A stretch of 64,000 nt of DNA. It comes from an uncultured Porphyromonadaceae bacterium. GTDB taxonomy: Bacteria > Bacteroidota > Bacteroidia > Bacteroidales > Muribaculaceae. Position 1 is the first letter of the stretch. The number at the start of each line of letters is the position of its first letter. Below are positions 1-9,272 of this stretch, piece by piece. The DNA is taken from NCBI GenBank assembly GCA_900545955.1, contig URAU01000002.1, positions 109,599 to 173,598 of the forward strand. Reading direction: 5' to 3'. The notes below the pieces were generated by a model. That model was not told the DNA's origin and did not search any database. It saw only the letters and a list, made by a program, of their open reading frames with translations. The position numbers and the translations under genes were made by a program.

Positions 1-549
1 TCGGGCGGCGCGGGCGGCCTCCACGTAGGGTGCCACGGCGCGCTCGGGGTCGCGCTCGTAGAGGTCGGCGTAGGGTTTGGTATACAGCTCCACGCGGTCG
101 GCTCCGGCTTTGGCGGCCAGTCGGATATTCTCCACGTCGGTATCCACGAAAATCGAGCTTCGTATGCCGGCCTCGCGCAGCGAGTCGATGATTCCGGTGA
201 GGAAGTCCATGTTGGCACCGACATCCCATCCGGCCGACGAGGTGAGCGCGTCGGGTGCGTCGGGCACCAGAGTGACCTGCTCGGGTTTCACCATGAGCAC
301 AAGCTTCATGAACTCAGGCGAGGGGTATCCCTCGATATTGAATTCCGTCTTCACGAGCGGACGGAGGGTGAACACGTCGTCGCGGCGGATATGGCGCTCA
401 TCGGGACGCGGATGCACCGTGATTCCGTCGGCGCCGAAGCGCTCGCAGGCCTGGGCCACCTGGGCCAGGTCGGGATTATTTTCGCCACGCGCATTGCGCA
501 AAGTAGCTATTTTATTTATATTTACGCTTAGATTGGTAGTCATTGCCAT
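1..549 (-). CDS. pdxJ: Pyridoxine 5'-phosphate synthase, 5' part only
   Basis: PdxJ closes the pyridine ring of vitamin B6 by condensing 1-deoxyxylulose 5-phosphate with 3-amino-2-oxopropyl phosphate in the cytoplasm. The minus strand reads about 183 codons before the gene runs off the left edge; family members are about 240 residues, so roughly three quarters is present. The N-terminus contains the family signature LSVNINKIATLRNARG (residues 7-22), followed by GITVHPRPDERHI (42-54), which carries the active-site His, and KTEFNIEGYPS. Two in-frame ATGs lie 6 bases apart (549 and 543); I chose the outer one, and both are possible. The gene is divergent from, but not adjacent to, the nadK cluster, a linkage often seen in Bacteroidales. 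No odd features in the visible part. Confidence 0.93.
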   Translation of the reverse strand, partial: MAMTTNLSVNINKIATLRNARGENNPDLAQVAQACERFGADGITVHPRPDERHIRRDDVFTLRPLVKTEFNIEGYPSPEFMKLVLMVKPEQVTLVPDAPDALTSSAGWDVGANMDFLTGIIDSLREAGIRSSIFVDTDVENIRLAAKAGADRVELYTKPYADLYERDPERAVAPYVEAARAAR

Positions 550-561
550 GTTGTTGAGTTG

Positions 562-569
562 CAAATTTA
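562..569 (-). promoter_or_regulatory. -7 promoter element of pdxJ
   Basis: On the minus strand this reads TAAATTTG, a full match to the Bacteroidetes -7 consensus TAnnTTTG. It lies only 12 bases upstream of the outer pdxJ ATG, so the transcript would have a very short leader or almost none. No clear TTG was found at the usual -33 distance. Confidence 0.5.
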
Positions 570-629
570 CCAAGAAATTTCAACACGCCGACCCGCCCTC
601 GTGCGAAATCTTGCCGCATTAACAGAAAT

Positions 630-2123
630 TTACACTCCGCTCTCGTCCTCCTTTATTATGAGAAGGGTATCGGCGGGGTGGAGCCGTCGGTGGCCGTTGG
701 GCACGATATAGCGGTTGCCGCGGCGTATCATTATCACGAGCGAGCCGGCCGGGAGCTGCATCTCGCTCAGAGTGGAGGCCTTGGCCAGATGTTCGGGGGT
801 GAGGGTGAGGGTCTGGAGAGAAGTGGGAAGCTCGTCGGCGAGTTCCACGCCGAAATCGTCGTCGCCATGACTGTCGGAATCCACAAGGTCGAGCCGACGG
901 GCTGCCGAAATGACGGTAGTTCCCTGAATGAGAAGAGAAAGGATTGTAATGAAGAATACTATATTGAATATCTGACCAGCTCCTTCTATGCCGGCCACCA
1001 CCGGATAGGTGGCGAAGATGATGGGCACCGCGCCGCGCAGGCCCACCCACGAGATGAAAGCCTTCGACTTAATGCTGACCTTGCGCATCGGCGCCAGCGA
1101 GAGGAACACACTGAGCGGGCGCCCCACGAGAATCATGAATACGCCGATCAGGAGCGAGACAGGAGCCACGGAAATCATTTCATGCGGATTGACCAGCAAG
1201 CCAAGCATAAGAAAGACCACAATCTGGGCGAACCACGTCATTCCGTCGAGAATCTTCGCTATGCCGCGGTGATTGGGCAGCGGAGCATTGCCGATTACGA
1301 TGCCGCAGATATATACGGCGAGATAGCCGTTGCCAGCAAGGGCGGTTGTACCGGCAAAAGTGAAGAATACCGCGCCGATCATGAGGATTGAAATCATGGA
1401 TGCGGCCTGCCCGGCGTCCTCGCGGTTGGACGAGCGGGCATCGATACGCCGGTATATCCCGATCAACCATAGCGTTATCTTTCCCATCACGAAGCCTCCG
1501 GCGATTCCTACACCGAACTGCAGCAGAAGCTCCACCACGAGGGCACCCGCCGAAAGCGAGCCACCTATGGTTATGGTCTCGATAAGAATTATCGTGAGCA
1601 TATAGGCCATGGGGTCGTTCGAGCCGCTTTCAAGCTCGAGCATGGGGCGCAGGTGGTTGCGCAATCCCACTTTCTGGCTGCCGAGAATGCCGAATACGGA
1701 GGCCGAATCGGTCGACGACATAGTGGACGCCAGCAGAAGTGACGGCAACAGAGCGAAATGGATGTTGGTCCAGCTCATGCCGGAAAGCCACCAGATGAAA
1801 ACACCGGTGAGAAGTGCGGTGAGGAGGACGCCCACGGTGGATAGCACCAGTCCCGGCAACACTACAGGGCGGATTGCCGCGATTTTGGTGCCCATGCCGC
1901 CCGAAAAGAGGATGATGCAGAGAGCTATCATACCGATGAACTGGGCGGTATGCATGTTGCTGAACTGGATGCCCACGCCGTCGGTGCCGAAAGCCATCCC
2001 GACCAGAAGGAAGATAAGCAGAAGCGGCAGGCCGAACCGGTAGCTCGACTTGCCGATGAGCACGCCCGCAATCAGCAGCGTGGAGCCGATAAGCAGAATG
2101 TTTTCAGTGGTGATATACTCCAT
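630..2123 (-). CDS. Potassium/proton antiporter, CvrA/NhaP2 type
   Basis: A 497-residue inner-membrane protein of the CPA1 cation:proton antiporter family. The first ~400 residues are a run of about 12 hydrophobic segments starting with NILLIGSTLLIAGVLIG, with the conserved transport-core stretch LLLASTMSSTDSASVFGIL around residues 130-150. The last ~65 residues (from about 430) look like an RCK_C/TrkA_C ligand-binding domain (AGSLVIMIRRGNRYIVPNG ... LHPADTLLIIKED), which is the NhaP2/CvrA architecture and points to K+/H+ rather than Na+/H+ exchange. It probably supports K+ homeostasis and growth at altered osmolarity. The start ATG at 2123 is followed directly by the first membrane segment. 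It is transcribed alone; the next gene is divergent. The exact ion is inferred from the domain layout. Confidence 0.88.
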   Translation of the reverse strand: MEYITTENILLIGSTLLIAGVLIGKSSYRFGLPLLLIFLLVGMAFGTDGVGIQFSNMHTAQFIGMIALCIILFSGGMGTKIAAIRPVVLPGLVLSTVGVLLTALLTGVFIWWLSGMSWTNIHFALLPSLLLASTMSSTDSASVFGILGSQKVGLRNHLRPMLELESGSNDPMAYMLTIILIETITIGGSLSAGALVVELLLQFGVGIAGGFVMGKITLWLIGIYRRIDARSSNREDAGQAASMISILMIGAVFFTFAGTTALAGNGYLAVYICGIVIGNAPLPNHRGIAKILDGMTWFAQIVVFLMLGLLVNPHEMISVAPVSLLIGVFMILVGRPLSVFLSLAPMRKVSIKSKAFISWVGLRGAVPIIFATYPVVAGIEGAGQIFNIVFFITILSLLIQGTTVISAARRLDLVDSDSHGDDDFGVELADELPTSLQTLTLTPEHLAKASTLSEMQLPAGSLVIMIRRGNRYIVPNGHRRLHPADTLLIIKEDESGV

Positions 2124-2163
2124 AGGGGTTCATCAGAGGAAATATTCTATAATTACAGTGTCA

Positions 2164-2171
2164 CAAAATTA
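2164..2171 (-). promoter_or_regulatory. -7 promoter element of the K+/H+ antiporter
   Basis: The minus strand reads TAATTTTG, matching TAnnTTTG, 41 bases upstream of the antiporter ATG. The rest of the 2124-2283 spacer is AT-rich and shows no open reading frame or strong hairpin. Confidence 0.45.
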
Positions 2172-2283
2172 ACTTTTTTAACGCAATGAAAGAATGCCGA
2201 ACGCAAAAAAGCAATCAGAATGCAATATCATAAGATTATAACGTCCAAAAACGCAAAACAACCTTAATTTTATAGAAATTTTC

Positions 2284-2314
2284 TTGCCAAAAGTACAAAT
2301 TTCGCCTAATTTTG
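2284..2314 (+). promoter_or_regulatory. Promoter of the giant secreted adhesin gene
   Basis: TTG at 2284-2286, then exactly 20 bases, then TAATTTTG at 2307-2314. This is the complete Bacteroidetes -33/-7 arrangement. Transcription should begin near 2321 and give a leader of about 110 bases before the ATG at 2431. Confidence 0.65.
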
Positions 2315-2430
2315 CACATAATAACCGATTTATTCACAAAAATCAATCCGCACCACGCAATCGGAAACCTTTCCTCCCTTTTACTTCAGCGCAATAGTTA
2401 ACTTAATATTTATCACCAATCATCACTAAA

Positions 2431-5400
2431 ATGCGAAAAATCATTACATTGATGGGGGGGTAGCTATACTTCTTAATGCAAGCATAGCTTCTGCCGCTCC
2501 GCTCGCACCGCGTCCCGTAGAGGAACTGCTGGGCCTCCGCCCCGGCACCACCGCCACGCAATTCACATCGGCCGCACCTGTGAGCAACCATCAGGCGCCC
2601 GCACGCCGCTCCTACGCCACGACAACCGGCGAGACCGGCGCGGCAGCAGCCAAAATCAACGCAAGTGTAGTCTATCCCGACAACGTAGCCGGCATGTGGA
2701 GCTATTCCACCACGGAATGGAATCCCACCCGCCTTGCCACCGGAATCCTCGCCACCGGCGGAGGTTTCGCCGCGAAAGGCTACTACTACATCAACCGCTA
2801 CATCGAGGTGATGGGTCTGGAGGAAATCAAGACCATCAACTACAACCTTTCCGACTGGAGCGAATACGACAGCTATACGGGCTACATCCAGTATGTAGCC
2901 ACCACCATGGCCTACAATCCCCTCCGCGACGAGGTATACGGCTGCTTCATCAATCCGGAGCGCACGGGCTACAACTTCGTGGAATGGAACTACAGCTATT
3001 TCGGAATCAAACGTACCATCTGCCCCATCGTGCGCCCCTGGAGCGGTTGCGCGTTCTCGTCCGACGGCACCCTCTACGCCATAGAGCGCAACGGCGACCT
3101 CTACACCGTCGACATCAAGACCGGCGAGATGACTCTCGTGGGTTCCACCGGAGTGAAATCCGACTATATCGGCGACGCCACCATCGACCCGGCAACCGAC
3201 ACTATGTACTGGTCGGTAACAACCGATACGGACTTCGGCCTCTACACCGTCGACCTCAAGACCGCCAAGGCAACCAAGGCCTACGAGCTCCTCAACGAAG
3301 AGCAGCTCTGCGGCATGTATGTGCCCGAGCCCGAGGTAGAGCGGTCGCCCGACGCCCCCGCTAAAATCTCCTCTTCGCCAAGTGCGAACTTCTCCGGCTC
3401 ATCGCTGACGGGAACCATCATCTTCTATACGCCCACCTATACAATCGGGCAGGAACGTCTCGACGCCGAAACCGACCTTACCTATACCGTGCGTGCCAAC
3501 GGAGACGTAATCGCTACCGGCACATGCACACCCGGCAACAAGCGTACTTCAGTGTCTGTAACCCTCACCGAACCCGACAACTATTACTTCACCGTGACGA
3601 CCTCCAACGACGCCGGCGAATCGGAGCCCAACGGAACCAAGAAATTCGTCGGCCCCGATACTCCCAAGCCTTCGACTGTGACCGCCACAGTTCAGGGTAC
3701 AACGGTGAACCTCAGCTGGACATCGCCCTCGTCGTCGGGTGTCAACGGCGGCAACGTGGCCTACTCCAACGCCACCTATCGTGTAGTGCGCTATCCCGAC
3801 GGCAAAGTGATTGCCGACGCAGAGACGGCGCGTAAGGCAACCGACGTTATAGAAATGCCGGCCGTGCGCACGGCCTATACCTACGGCGTGGTTTCGACCG
3901 TCGACGGCCTCTCCTCCACCGAAGCCAAATCGGCAGAAATCGTGCTGGGCCCGATCGTGCCCCCTTATGAAGGCAGCTTCACCGCCGCTACCTCTCTGGC
4001 CGGCTGGACGATTCTCAACGTCAACACCGACGACTACACCTGGAAATACTCATCGTCGAGCAAAGCTCTGGAAGCCTACGGCTCCAAAGGATTCGACGAC
4101 TGGGCCATCACGCCGGCCGTAAAAGTGCGCGAAGGCTCCTCATACCCCTTCGCCATCACCCTCAAGACCAGCAACTACTACGAAGAGACCTTCGAGGTGA
4201 AATGGGGCACCGCTCCCACTGTTGAGGCCATGACAAACACACTCATCGAGCCCACCGCAGTCAAGAGTTCGACCGCCCAGACCTTCCAGGGCGAAATCAT
4301 GGCCGAGGAAACCGCTGAAATCTATATCGGCATCCATGCCGCCACCGCCGGGAAATCCAGCACAATCGACGTAATCTCATTCACCATCGGCGACGGTACA
4401 AATGCCAACGCACCGGCTGCCGTGACCGATCTTGCCGTGATAACCCCCGTCGACGGCACCCGCAAGGCCGACATCACATTCACCGCACCCTCCAAGACCG
4501 TCAAAGGCGAGGACCTCACCGGCGACAATGCATGTACGGCAATCGTCGTGACGCGCGACGGCACGGTTATCGCAACCCTCACCGAAAACATCGGTCCGGG
4601 GGCGAATGTGGCCCTCACCGACAATGCCGAAACCCTCACCCTGGGCAAGCACCTGTATGCCGTTGTGGCCTCTAATGTCCACGGCGACAGCCCGGCCGCC
4701 GAGTGCGAGGCCCTCGTCGGCGCCCGCAAGCCTGTGGCTCCGGAATCGGCCAAGATGATTGAAGACGGCAACACGGGCAAGGTAACTATCAGCTGGACTC
4801 CCGTAACAACCGACGTGGAAGGCAACAGCTTCAACGCCGATGCCGTAAGCTACCGCGTAATCAACCGCGAATACGAAACCGTAGCCGACAACGTGAAGGG
4901 CACATCCGTGACTCTGACCGCCGTAGAAGAGGGCGAGCAGGCATTCTGCCAGTTCGGCGTCTACGCCGTGACCGCCGGAGGCGAATCCGACAAGATGGCC
5001 GCCACCGACTACAAGCCTGTAGGAGCCGCCTATCCGACACCATGGGCAGAATCGTTCAAGGACAAGACCGTCTCCACAATCTTCGGCTACAACTACATTT
5101 CGGGCCGCGAGCCCTGGCGCTTCGTATCCCAGCACGACTGGGGATTCGGCCCTCAGGACAACGACGGCGGATTCACCTACCTCGAGGCCTACAGCGGCGA
5201 CATTACCGCTCTGGTCACCGGTAAAATCAACCTCGAAGGTCTGAGCAATCCCGCCTTCACCTACTATACCTACAACTACCAGAACTCCCTGGCCAATCCT
5301 ACCAACAAGCTCTCCGTGCAGGTAGACAAGGGCGATGGCAACGGCTTCGTGACCGTGCAGACCGACCGCGTATGCGAAACGGGCGAAGCCAATACTTGGA

Positions 5401-6899
5401 ACAAGGTTATCGTTCCTCTTACCGATTTCGAAGGCCAGAGCGTGATATTCCGTATCATGCCCTCCGACACCGAACTCGCCGTCTATACCCTCGATAACCT
5501 CCGCGTAAACAGCTACGTGGAATACAACCTCACCGCATCCAACATCTCGGCGCCCGCTGCCGCTGATGTCGACAAGCCTTTCGAAATCACCGCCACAGTA
5601 GCCAACACCGGCGACAACACCATCCGCAGCTTTACCGTTGAGCTATGGCGCAACGACGAGCCCGTCGACCACGTGGACTGCACGGCGCTCGAGCCTTCGC
5701 AGCTCAAGGAAGTAACCTTCGAGCAGACGCTCGACGTGACCGCAGGCGAATACGTAAGCTATAAAGCCGTAGTGGTATGCGACAACGACCTTAATGACGC
5801 CGACAATACCTCGGAGGAAATCTCCGTAGGCCTGGTGGCACCCACCGTTCCGGCAGTCAACGACCTGACCGCCACATCGGGTGCCGACGGAGCCGTACTC
5901 TCCTGGAGCGCGCCTGACGTTGCCAACGCACCCGGCGAACCCTTCACCGAGACATTCGACAACGCCGAGGCATGGAGCAACGTAGTGGCAGGCTGGAAAT
6001 TCGTCGATGCCGACGGACTCCCCGTAGGTGGCACCAACGTGCCCGAATTCCCGTGCACCGGCCTCCAGTCGTGGTTTGTTGTCAACAACACTCTGAGCGG
6101 TATCCAGAGCGGAACTGATCCCACACGATGGAACGCCCACAGCGGCAACCAGTTCATATGCTCGGAATACGTGTCGCGCGGTGGCGTAAGCTACCAGAGC
6201 GACGACTGGGCTGTCACTCCGCTGCTCAACACCGTAGCCCAGTCATTCTCATTCTACGCCAAGAGCTTCGACGCCAAGTATCCCGAAACCTTCGAGGTGC
6301 TTGCATCAGCTTCCACAACAAGTCCCGACGACTTCACCTCCATCGGCAAGGTAATCGATGCACCCAATGCATGGATGCAGTATCGCTTCAAACTCCCCGA
6401 AGGCACGAAATACGCCGCCATCCGGAGCCGTTCGACCGACAAGTATTTCCTCTTCATCGACGATGTGACCTTCATCCCCGCGGATGCCGCTCCTGCAGCA
6501 GTAACGCTCAAGGGCTACAACATCTACCGCAACGGAATGAAACTCAACTCCACGCTCCTTACCGAACCTGCCTACACCGACGCCACCACCCGCGAGGGGC
6601 GTAAATACTCCTACTTTGTCACAGCCGTCTACGACCGCGGCGAGTCACGCCCGTCGAACACGGCCGACATCGACCTCAGCGGCGTAGCCAGCCTCTACGG
6701 TGATTCCGGAGTAGACATCCGCGCCATCGGCGGTGGAATCGTGGTGAAAGGCCTCACCCAGGGTAAGGTTGCGGTAATCGCCACCGACGGCCGCACCGTA
6801 GCTTCCGCCGAAGCCGCGCCGACAGTGCGTATCAGCCTCCAGCCGGGTATCTACGTAGTGAATGCCGCCGGCCATATAGCGAAAGTAATCGTACGCTAA
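2431..6899 (+). CDS. Giant secreted FnIII/adhesin protein with frame-interrupted signal peptide
   Basis: ATG at 2431 opens a signal peptide (MRKIITLMGG) that stops at TAG 2461 right after a run of seven G (2454-2460). The remaining protein is in the frame one base back: VAILLNASIASAAP completes a normal signal peptide and the frame is then open to 6899. Eight G, or a -1 ribosomal slip on the G run, would give a 1489-residue protein; the unbroken frame alone could only start at GTG 2580, without a signal. The mature part has an N-terminal propeller-like region with YTVDIKTGEMTLVGSTG-type repeats, several fibronectin III-like domains, and at least three choice-of-anchor/cleaved-adhesin-like segments (DDWAITPAVKV; DDWAVTPLLNT). 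The end, GIYVVNAAGHIAKVIVR, resembles a T9SS sorting tail. It is likely an exported surface protein; the ligand is unknown. Sequencing error at the G run cannot be excluded. Confidence 0.8.
2454..2460 (+). repeat. G7 homopolymer in the signal-peptide codons
   Basis: Seven consecutive G span codons Met-Gly-Gly of the signal peptide and are followed at once by TAG. The tract is the exact point where the reading frame changes. It also forms an all-G slippery heptamer in the right phase (codons GGG GGG, then stop) for -1 frameshifting. Confidence 0.9.
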
Positions 6900-6953
6900 T
6901 CCGAAGTTCCCCCCGGTTTCCCACCGAAACCGCCACAACATCAATCCTATTTC

Positions 6954-6991
6954 AAAGGCGATGTGTTCCTCCCCGAGGGCACATCGCCTTT
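6954..6991 (+). terminator. Intrinsic terminator after the adhesin gene
   Basis: A 12-base perfect stem (AAAGGCGATGTG with CACATCGCCTTT) encloses a 14-base loop, 54 bases past the adhesin stop codon. Confidence 0.75.
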
Positions 6992-7047
6992 AACATTCAT
7001 ACCCTATTTTTAACACCGCCGCTCCGTAGGGATTGCGGGATTTTCCA

Positions 7048-7055
7048 TAAATTTG
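7048..7055 (+). promoter_or_regulatory. -7 promoter element of the nadK cluster
   Basis: TAAATTTG matches the TAnnTTTG consensus, 38 bases upstream of the ATG at 7094. A TTG lies closer than usual upstream (7033), so the -33 element is uncertain. Confidence 0.5.
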
Positions 7056-7093
7056 CAACCGAAGGAAATTTTACCGACATCGAACAGTGGAAT

Positions 7094-7483
7094 ATGAGCG
7101 AACTGACGCAACGACTTCTCAGCGACTATCTTGCCGGCAACCTCTCGGCATCCGACAAGCTTGAGGCTCTTCTGCCCCAACATGCCGACGGGTGCGAGCT
7201 ACTCGTGGCCTGTCGCCCCGAGGATTTCAGCGCCTCGGCCATAGCCCGCGCAGTGGAGGATTGCGACGCACGCCTGCTTGCGCTGACGGTGACGGCGATG
7301 CGTACGCCCGACGACCATCCGGTAGTACTCGTGCGCGCCGACACGCGCAATGCCGACGCGATAGCGCGCTCGCTGGCCCGCTACGGCTATCAGACGGTCG
7401 ACACCTCGGCCCGGCTCACTCCCGAGCAGCAGTCGGAGGCTATGGCCCGCATAAACGAACTCCTCCACTATCTCGACCTCTGA
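7094..7483 (+). CDS. Conserved protein upstream of nadK, lacking CBS domains
   Basis: A 129-residue soluble protein just ahead of nadK. In many Bacteroidales the nadK neighbour is a CBS-domain protein of about 220 residues whose C-terminal part has an ACT-like pattern. From memory of that family, the stretch SASAIARAVEDCDARLLALT (about residues 47-66), then DDHPVVLVRADTRNADAIA and RYGYQTVD, corresponds to that C-terminal part. The N-terminal ~45 residues (QRLLSDYLAGNLSASDKLEA) are too short for a CBS pair. It therefore seems a reduced version that kept only the regulatory tail. It has no signal peptide or membrane segment. A role linked to NAD kinase is suggested only by position. The -7 element 38 bases upstream supports this start. 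Confidence 0.7.
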   Translation: MSELTQRLLSDYLAGNLSASDKLEALLPQHADGCELLVACRPEDFSASAIARAVEDCDARLLALTVTAMRTPDDHPVVLVRADTRNADAIARSLARYGYQTVDTSARLTPEQQSEAMARINELLHYLDL

Positions 7484-7542
7484 TTCCACATCGGACGCGC
7501 CCGACGAGATATTTTTCTTTAACCGACAACACACTTACAGCC

Positions 7543-8427
7543 ATGAGAATAGCCATAAACGGCAACCGCCATCAGGAAGGATATTTCGAGCATATAGAGC
7601 AGCTCGTGGCCACGCTCATGCAACGCGGCGACGACGTAGTTCTCGCCGAACCGTTTCTCGACTACCTCACCACCCATCTCGGCGACAGATTCGCCGTGGG
7701 GCTCGACTACATGCCTCTCACGCGGCAGCCCCACGCCGACCTGGCCATAAGCGTGGGCGGCGACGGCGCATTTCTCAAGACGGCGCGATGGATCGGCGCC
7801 GAGGCCACGCCGATAGCCGGAATCAACACCGGCCATCTGGGCTATCTCTCGGCTTTCACCTTCGAGCAGGAGGGGGCGGTATACGCATCGCTGCTTCAGG
7901 GGCGCTACGCCGTGGAGCCTCGTTCGCTACTCCAGGTTGAAATACTCGCGGGCGAAGGGAATCAGGCCGCCGCGGCGCCGCTGACGGCACTCAACGAAGT
8001 GGCAATAACGCGCGGCGACAACGGCTCGATGCTCCGCATAAGCGCCCGGCTGGGCCACAGCTCGACTCTCAACTATATGGGCGACGGCCTGATTATCGCC
8101 ACCCCTACAGGCTCCACTGCCTACAACCTTTCGGTAGGAGGCCCGATTCTCGCACCTGAACTGGAGGGATGGGTGCTCTCGCCAATAGCGGCTCACTCGC
8201 TGTCGATGCGGCCGCTCGTGGTAAGCGACCGCTCCCCCATCGAAATCGGAGTGGAGACCCGCGGCAGCGGCTTCCGCCTGGCTGTCGACGGCAAATCGCA
8301 GACACTCCCGCTCGAAACCATCCTGAGGCTCAGCCGCGCCCCCTATTGCGTGAATCTGGTGGTCCAGCCATGCCACTCATTCACCGACACGCTGCGCGAC
8401 AAACTCGGCATGAAGGGCTTTATCTGA
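7543..8427 (+). CDS. nadK: NAD kinase
   Basis: NadK phosphorylates NAD+ to NADP+ in the cytoplasm and so sets the NADP(H) pool. The 294-residue protein has the family motifs in order: GGDG at residues 72-75 with the catalytic Asp, the Asn-Glu pair in LNEVAI (151-152), and TPTGSTAYN (187-195), which contacts the nucleotide. The length is normal. The ATG at 7543 gives an N-terminus MRIAINGNRH in the usual beta-strand position. It lies 59 bases after the preceding gene, with a likely shared transcript, and the pdxJ gene is about 7 kb to the left on the opposite strand, rather than adjacent as in many relatives, because the antiporter and adhesin lie between. Confidence 0.96.
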   Translation: MRIAINGNRHQEGYFEHIEQLVATLMQRGDDVVLAEPFLDYLTTHLGDRFAVGLDYMPLTRQPHADLAISVGGDGAFLKTARWIGAEATPIAGINTGHLGYLSAFTFEQEGAVYASLLQGRYAVEPRSLLQVEILAGEGNQAAAAPLTALNEVAITRGDNGSMLRISARLGHSSTLNYMGDGLIIATPTGSTAYNLSVGGPILAPELEGWVLSPIAAHSLSMRPLVVSDRSPIEIGVETRGSGFRLAVDGKSQTLPLETILRLSRAPYCVNLVVQPCHSFTDTLRDKLGMKGFI

Positions 8428-8482
8428 TAGACTGTCTGCAATTAAATCCCGACACTCCAAACCGGAATTCAGAACCCTACAG

Positions 8483-9190
8483 ATGCCCGTAGCCGAAATC
8501 AACCATAGCGCTCTTGGAAAGGTCCTTGTGAACGTCAGGCGGAACACCCATCAGATTTCCGCCCGCTGGAAGCAAGGACTTGTGAATGTAAGCGTGCCTC
8601 ACGGAACGCCCGTAGAGCGCCTGCGCGACGCTCTCGACGGGTTCGCTCCGCGCCTGCTGGCCGTGCGGCCGCAGGTAGCCTACCGCGACGGGCAGCATAT
8701 GGAGTTCCCCTACGTCGACGTAATCATCCGCCGCCAGATGATCGACCCCAAGCGCATACTCTGCACGGCGCGGGGCGCCACAATCGCCATAGAAGTGGGG
8801 CTGGGCTGGGACATCGAGTCGGCCGACACTGTACGCGCCGTAAGCGACATGATGTGCAAGGGAGCCCGGAGGCTTGCCGCCGACCTTCTGCTGCCGCGCG
8901 CACGCCAGCTGGCGGCGCGTGTGGGGCGACACCCCATAGGTTGGACCATCTCGCGCGGACACCGTGTGCTGGGCCGCTGCTCCTCGTCGGGAGTAATCTC
9001 CCTGAGCTATGTGCTGCTCTTCCTTCCGGAAGAACTCTCGGACTACGTGATACTCCACGAACTGGCCCACCTGACGGAGATGAACCACTCACGGCGCTTC
9101 CACGCCCTCCTCGACGAATATCTCGGCGGCCGCGAGGCCGAAACCGTAAAACTTCTGAAAACCTACCGCTGGCCCGTATTACGCAACTGA
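8483..9190 (+). CDS. YgjP/DUF45 family zinc metallopeptidase-like protein
   Basis: A 235-residue cytoplasmic protein of the YgjP-like (DUF45, M48-related) family. The zinc site is HELAH at residues 192-196 with a downstream His in TEMNHSRRF (202), giving the usual HExxH...NH arrangement; the preceding LSDYVILHELAHL is characteristic. The N-terminal half carries the family's basic beta-rich region (RNTHQISARWKQGLVNVSVP). Substrates are not established for the family. It follows nadK by 55 bases on the same strand. The family is often found as a stand-alone gene, so a functional link to nadK is not implied. Confidence 0.85.
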   Translation: MPVAEINHSALGKVLVNVRRNTHQISARWKQGLVNVSVPHGTPVERLRDALDGFAPRLLAVRPQVAYRDGQHMEFPYVDVIIRRQMIDPKRILCTARGATIAIEVGLGWDIESADTVRAVSDMMCKGARRLAADLLLPRARQLAARVGRHPIGWTISRGHRVLGRCSSSGVISLSYVLLFLPEELSDYVILHELAHLTEMNHSRRFHALLDEYLGGREAETVKLLKTYRWPVLRN

Positions 9191-9272
9191 AGGCGTATCC
9201 TACCGGCAAATCCGCGGCGTAGCCGAATAAATGTGAGGCAATAAAGCAGCGCAGTAGGGCGTTATCCATTAT

